A DNA stretch of 64,000 nt from Cryptomeria japonica (lineage: Eukaryota > Streptophyta > Pinopsida > Cupressales > Cupressaceae): NCBI RefSeq assembly GCF_030272615.1, contig NC_081406.1:219240997-219304996 (forward strand), written 5' to 3'. The position numbers and the translations under genes are program-made. Below are positions 58,216 to 64,000 of this stretch, piece after piece (position 1 is the stretch's first letter; each line of letters opens with the position of its first letter). Below the pieces are notes generated by a model. It worked only from the letters and a program-made list of their open reading frames with translations. It was not told where the DNA came from and made no database searches.

Positions 58216-59745
58216 GTGTTCAACAATTGTGTTAAGTCTCCCATCCTTAGGTGCCTTACAAAGGTTTTCACCCTCAGATGTTTACTTTATTTCAATTTTT
58301 TTGTGATCTAGTTTTGCCATTGACTGGTTTTCAGCATTAGATCCTTTGTTTCTTTCATTTTTGCGACTTAGAAACTTGGCACTACCCTAATTGCAGATAT
58401 CGTTATTTTGTTTGTTGTTAGAGCATGTTTTCAGGTTGACTGTACATAGGTACTAGACAATGGATTCATCATCTGGGAAAATGGGTATATCATGGTATTT
58501 AGGTTCTTCCCAATCTATGAGATCAGGAAATACAAGTGGTAGAGAGTCATTTGGTGGGTCGAGATTGGTTGCGGTAAGTGTCATGATAGAGGTATATTGT
58601 TAAAATTTTCTAGGATGTTGGTTAGGTTAATGATATTGTCAAGGTCTTCGATGGTATCATCATCAGTGTAGACTTGTTCGTAGTGCTGCTGCTCATTTTC
58701 CTTAGCCTCGTAGATATGTTGTGGTTCGAATTCAAGTAATTGAGACTCTATGCCTTTTCCCTCCTGAGAAAGGGGTGTGTGTGAATGGTGTACTTTCCTT
58801 GACATCCTCGGTAATATTTGAACAACTACCCCATTCATAGTCATTAGAATTAGTTTCTGAAGTATTGTCCTAGAGTTTTTTCAGTGTTGCTGATAGGTAC
58901 GTTGTAGGGGGAGCAAAGATCTCTGATAATTGATGCTAGTCTTGTAGTTTTTTCTAATTCAAAATTAGAGCCTTCTTGTTCCCTTTGTATTTGTTCATAC
59001 ATGGTTTCTCCTTAGGGAGCAATGATTTCTTTGGGTGGTGACTCTGCCTTATTTTGAATAGGTTCTTTCACATGATGCACTTTCTCATAAGACGCTTCTT
59101 CTCTTTTTCCTAGTGTTCTTACTATTTCCTTGTTTTTGTTGCTTGGTGTAGTGCCTCTTGCCTTGCGTTCTCATTGTATTTCTTCTTTTCTTTCCACTGA
59201 GGTTTCTGATACTTATTTTGTTTATGCCTAGGTGGTATGTTGCATCCATATCCTAGTCTAGTTTTGTCCTATGAAAATTGTGGAGGTTCAAGCAGTTCTG
59301 TAATGCCTTCTTGATGCTTCCCTATAGGTCCTTTGTCTTTGTATCCCATCCGTTGCATGATCAGGAATCCTTTTCCATATTGTTGTGTTGCTATTCCACC
59401 TCCAGAGTAGTAGCTCTAACCTCTTTCTCATCCTTTTATACCCAACTAAGGATGTCTTTCTCTTCTGATTCATTTGCTAGTGTGCCCAATTGGATAAATT
59501 TTCCATCAAACTTGGTGATGGGTTGTGTTGCTTGATGTGTTGATGTAGAAGGTTGCCTATGATATTTTGGTGATGTTGAAAATTTTGATAGACACATGTG
59601 TTCAAAAGGGTATTCTCCCATGCCTTGACCTTTTATTTTCATCTTTTGTTTTAAATCCATGGATAAAGACTTGAGCTTTTCTTGATGAGGATCTAGTGCA
59701 GGAGCACCTAGTTTTGCCTATACTCTCCATTTTTGGTATTTTTAA
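58216..59745 (-). pseudogene. Element E pre-RT region with G-patch segment; gag missing
   Basis: Minus strand. MQRMGYKDKGPIGKHQEGI (about 59300-59350) is the G-patch-like segment found between protease and RT. 59436-59660 (FDGKFIQLGTLANESEEKD) probably ends the protease region. Frames are broken. I cannot find a catalytic protease motif or any gag upstream, so E seems truncated or rearranged near 59745. Confidence 0.65.
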
Positions 59746-61428
59746 TGCTTTAGTGTCTTGTTAGTTTTGAAATTTTTCCATAGGTTGTTTTTAGTCATTT
59801 CATAGGTGTTTGATCTTATTTTGGGCTTGAGAGATCAATTTTTGCTTCTTAGGGTTTGAATTATCAATTTTGTGCTTCTAGGCCAAAAAGGGCTAAAAAG
59901 TGAGAAATTGCCTTATAGGCCTAGAAATGGTTGGGAAAGTTTTGGAACATGTTTTGTAAGTGATTTTAAACATTCCTAAGTTTCTAGGAGGGATAGATAG
60001 GTTAGGTTTCTCAAAAATGTCATTTGGAGCAACAAAAGTTGCTTTCTTGTTTGGAAAAGTTGTCATTTTTAAGACAAGATTGTAAAAGAAAACCTCCTAC
60101 AGCTGCTTGTCCATATGAAACCACATAACTAATTAATGGTGCTATAAATATGCCTCCCTCTTCTTTGTATAGGGTTGTCAATTGTATTTGAAAGACATTC
60201 TCAATTGGAAATATGAAAATTCTAGCTTTTAATGGTTTTTAGACTCATTTTCTTGTGACAGTCCATACTGGACAGTTCCTTTCTGTGTTGTACTTGCTAG
60301 AGATTGTTCTTAATGTAAATTCAAGGCATTTTATGTATTATTTTCATTGGTTTTGCATTTGGAAGTTGATTGTATAAATTAGTTTCATTTTTGGCTCTTT
60401 GACTGCCCTGTCAAGGGTTTTGGCCTCCAAGATGCATCAACTTGTCTAATACAAGTTTGGGCTCCCATGGATGGACTTAGACAAGTTGGATTGCACATGT
60501 ATAGGGTAAATATTTCACATTTTGGCTAGGGTTGTGAGAAAGAAGTGTTTTTGAGCATATGCTAGGCAAATTGGTGATGGATTTGGCTAGCAATGTGAGT
60601 AAGACCAAACTTGTTTGTGCTCAAGACCAATTTGAGTAAGAAAAATTGAGGTAGAGGTCTACACTAGTCTTCAAGAAGTTTTTGATGCATTTGGAGCTCC
60701 AAATAATGTACATTTCATCTTGCAAAGTGTGTGTTAATTCTAGCTGGCAGCAAGTACCCAGTTTTACGAATTTAATGACTATTTGGGTCTAAACTTGCTT
60801 TGTGTACATATCCATGCCTTGGAATCTTATGGAAGGTGTTGAAAAGGTGCTTTGAAGTTACCACATACCTTGGTGAAGTTTTCCATGCTATTATAACCTT
60901 TGAAAGTGCAGTAAAACTGTGGAAGTACAGTCATAATGCATAAAATAGTCAATTAATTGTTTGTGTGCCAAATGTTTATCATAATGTCATGCAGGGAAGG
61001 GATGGAGAGTTGCTTCAAATGATGTGGCAGAGGTCCTACATGAATTTGGGGGCTTGCTTTGTAGTTTAGCATTGACTTCCTTTGTTACATGGATAAAACC
61101 CTCTAAAACCCTACTTATTTGCCTAAAAAAGTGGACAGTCATTCTACCAACTTCCCAGGGGCTAAAACCAAGAAAATATTTGATTTTACACATTATTGAT
61201 ACCATCCAAGTTAGGTTTTATGATGGTTAGGGTCATCATCATCCTATGCAAACAAATTTCACTCAATTAGCCCTCCATGGGCTAGTTGCCCTTTTTAGCC
61301 CTGTTTTCACAAAAGTTGAATCCGATTGTCCAAATGATGTATGAACCTTCCTCAATTATCTAAAATAGTTGAAATTATTGGCATATGTGCAAAGCATGAT
61401 GACATGATGATATTGTATTTTCTCAATC
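59746..61428. other. Unassigned stretch
   Basis: About 1.7 kb without a convincing gene. A TATA-like GCTATAAATATGCC lies at about 60141, and the style (long non-coding, 'tttggcctccaag') could be LTR. No partner copy, primer site or polypurine tract was found in the window. Confidence 0.4.
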
Positions 61429-62852
61429 ATGTTAATATGCTGAAGTATGAACCGGTATGGTGTAGTAAGAAAACTGGCAAGAGAACGGGTATGATGATGT
61501 AAACCAGTATTTGTGAAAAAGTGAAGTGGTATGTCTATTCAAGGTGAACCGGTATGTTGGAATAAGAACCAGTAAATGGAAGTTTTGTATTGGGGTTTCA
61601 TGACTACCGATTGGTAGTCTCAACTTCAAGGTTTCTGGTTGATGGATTCCAAGCTTGTGTGATTCAACCGATGACATCTTGTGATGAGTTAGCATTGTAT
61701 GAAGACTAGATAGTGTTGCCATGTTAGCCTTGTGTGCGTGAAGGATTTCCTTGAGGATCTTGCATGAAGAGTGATCCTATCTACCTCAAGAATGTGTGAA
61801 GTCTCTGTAAACGGTGGAGAGTGTGTGATGAGTTATCAGCTTCCTGGAGTGGCAAAGAATGAACATTGGATAACATCTTGAGATCTGTTCAAGACTATTG
61901 TATTCGATGCAGTGTGATTAATGGTCAGGATTGAACCGAATGGATTGTAAAACCTAAATGTTTAGGGTTTGCAGTTTATGCTACCAACCTATCTGTTACC
62001 TATAAGGTCGATGATGTTTTTCATTTTGAAGTTGTTGGCAAATGGTGTGTGTATCCTAGTGAGTGATACTTGATTCTTGCCAGACCAAAGAAGTCTGTTG
62101 ATACCTACAGAGTGTGATTATAGATGAAAAAGGGCTAAAGTGGATCTTCCTTGGCATTGAGTGTTGTTATCAGAACAATGTATTACATGTTGACCTCTAA
62201 CCATTTCAACAGTTGGAAAATCCCTTAACTGAGTAGCTTTAACAGGATTTTGTGTAAATCCTTTAATAGGGTGACTGAATTCACTGAGTTCTACAAATCG
62301 TCTTGCGAGGTAACCTTTAACAGGGTTCTAACCTTTAACCGGGTGATCCCTAGCAAGATCGGTTCCTAGTAGAACCTATTGTAAAAGTCTCTAACCAGAC
62401 TAGGCTCCTAATAGAGTGGACTTCAAAAGAGTTCAAGAATAGCTTCTAGGTATTCATCCCCAACGTGGTTTTTCCCCATTGGGTTTCCACGTGAAAAAAT
62501 CAGTGTGTCATGTGTGATGCTTTTCATGTGATGGTTTAGTGTTCTATGTCAAACTGGTAAAATATGTTGAACTAGCAGTCATTATTTTTTTTGGTAGATT
62601 ACCTGTTTATGCTTAAGGGTGATGAGGAAATGAGGTATTAGATTGTATGGAAAGCTAAGTGTTACCAGTTTATGTCTTTGACATACTTACTGTGTTTTAC
62701 CGGTAGTAATCTGGTTTAGACCAATGTTAGTGCTTTCCAATCAAAGTGCACTGTTTGCAATCAAACCGGTTGACGAAAAGTATTTTTGACTGTACTAATT
62801 CACCCCCCCCCTCTCAATACCGGTTTGGTACTAACTATTCATCATTTATTCA
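61429..62852 (+). repeat. Element C 5' LTR (Ty1/copia), left end uncertain
   Basis: The right end near ATTTATTCA (62852) is placed by the primer site five bases on. It contains 'ggtttttccccattgggtttcc' (62467), the C-run TTCACCCCCCCCCTCTC (62800-62815) and many ACCGGT motifs, as in the D and H LTRs. The left end is a guess at TGTTAATATGC. Confidence 0.65.
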
Positions 62853-62857
62853 TAAAT

Positions 62858-62869
62858 TGGTATCAGAGC
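62858..62869 (+). promoter_or_regulatory. Element C primer-binding site (tRNA-iMet)
   Basis: TGGTATCAGAGC, the standard plant copia primer site. Confidence 0.95.
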
Positions 62870-62926
62870 ATCTTCCAGGTCCTCTGTGTTGTAAGCTTAA
62901 CCGCTTGAGGAAAAGATCCTACTCTA

Positions 62927-64000
62927 ATGCTGAAGAGGGAAAGTCCAAAGTTCAACAAAGACAACTTTAAAATATGGAAGGACAGAATGAAGATATACAT
63001 CAAAAGCATGGGTGCTCAACACTAGAGCTAAGTTGAGAATGCTTATGTTATCCCTACCGATACTCTCACCGATGATGAAAAGAGAGAGATTCAGGAGAAT
63101 GGGCAAGTCATGGAAGCCCTAATTAGCAGTCCATCTGACATTGAGTTTATTGATGTTTAGGATAAAGACAATCCCAAAGAAGTATGGGATGCTCTTGAGA
63201 ATATCTACGGCAGTGATGAGCATGTGAAACAAGCTAAGGAAGAGAGCCTTAGGGGAAAGTTTGAAGACATGCGGATGGTTGAAGGAGAGACCATTCAACA
63301 ATATGGAATAAGAATCAAAATAGTTGTTGGAGACATCAAGAGTGCAGGTGGTATAATAGATTATTCCACTATTGTTAGCAAAGTCTTGAGATCCTTATTA
63401 CTGGTCTATGCAATAAGGGTTGTTGCTATTCAGGAATTTAGGTCTATAGATAAGACAAAGGTATCCCTAGACTCCATCATTGCTAAGTTGACAACTTATG
63501 AGCTGAATAATTATGATGGTAGTATTTAGAAGACTGAATCAGCCTTTAGAACATCTGTTGCACCATCTAGAAAGGGCAAAGAAGCTAGTACTAGTGGTGA
63601 GCCAAGACAAAGCAGAGAAATGGATGATGAGGAGATCCTGATGGAATTTGAAGCTCTTCTTTCCAAGAGACTTCCTAAGGGAACCGGTAAATACAGAGGT
63701 AACCTCCCTTTGAAATGCTTTTCTTGCAATAGGATAGGACACATTGTTGTAAACTGTCCTAATGGTGATAATAATGACAAATCAGAAAGGTTCAAGAAGT
63801 TCAAAGGAGGAAACCGGAGAAACTATTTTGTAGCACTTGATGAAGGTGTCACTGATGAGGAATCAGAAGATGAAGACAGTGAAAACATTATGTTTGTAGC
63901 AGTTAAGGAAGATGTGTCAGACAAGAAGGCTCTTGTCTCCCGCTTTGATAATCCCAATGAGTGGATTATTGACAATGGTTGTTCTCGCCATATGACTGGT
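62927..64000 (+). pseudogene. Element C gag and protease start, cut by window end
   Basis: ATG 62927 gives MLKRESPKFNKDNFKIWKDR, the copia gag start. One frame then runs to the window edge with a few stops (about 63027-63036, 63158 and 63527, consistent with Gln or Trp codons turned to stops). Helices EVWDALENIYG, LRGKFEDMRMVEGETIQQY, a zinc knuckle CFSCNRIGHIVVNC (about 63717-63758), an acidic stretch and the protease start EWIIDNGCSRHMTG at the edge. Here D-N-G replaces D-S-G, so the protease is probably inactive. Confidence 0.9.

Overview
This window looks like intergenic DNA from a large, repeat-rich plant nuclear genome. I see no host gene. Almost every recognisable stretch belongs to LTR retrotransposons, stacked inside one another and decayed by stop codons and frameshifts. 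The tRNA-iMet and tRNA-Trp type primer sites, the Tat-like Ty3/gypsy pol with two RNase H segments, the plant mobile domain (PMD) ORFs and the long AT-rich LTRs all point to a seed plant. A conifer or other gymnosperm is plausible from the style of the repeats, but this is inference.

Left block (1 to about 27.4 kb). Element F is a minus-strand Ty3/gypsy element with its 5' LTR at 4367-5844, a tRNA-Trp primer site, a long leader and a gag running off the left edge. It appears to lie in the 3' part of element B, another minus-strand Ty3/gypsy element. B has a 5' LTR at 24817-26027, a leader, gag, protease, G-patch, RT, RNase H and integrase down to about 9.56 kb, then a long post-pol region. 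A solo LTR of the element A family (6103-7707, 5-bp target duplication) sits in that region. B's gag is split by H (about 16456-22222), the 3' part of a non-autonomous Ty1/copia-like element. H carries a four-knuckle gag and a large ORF of unknown function but no pol. B itself appears to lie in the leader of a further element, I, whose LTR starts near 26297.

Right block (about 27.4 to 61.4 kb). Element E is a minus-strand Ty3/gypsy element (3' LTR 27455-29084; pol 55153-59700 plus integrase end 34140-34371). Its integrase was hit by D, a minus-strand Ty1/copia element (34372-55147, duplication CATAC). D's gag was hit by a copia element now reduced to a solo LTR (39790-40430 plus 53457-53876, duplication GGCTG). 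That solo LTR was hit by A, a non-autonomous Ty3/gypsy-like element (40431-53451, duplication ATTAC). This gives a four-layer stack with three perfect target-site duplications.

The most interesting content is in A and E. Each carries, between the end of pol and the 3' LTR and in antisense, a decayed gene for a plant mobile domain protein with the same layout: PMD, acidic linker, coiled coil. A lacks pol and keeps only a long gag-like reading frame.

Right edge (61.4-64 kb). Element C is a plus-strand Ty1/copia element with LTR, tRNA-iMet primer site and gag with a zinc knuckle. It is cut by the window end at the protease motif. The stretch from about 59.75 to 61.43 kb is unassigned.
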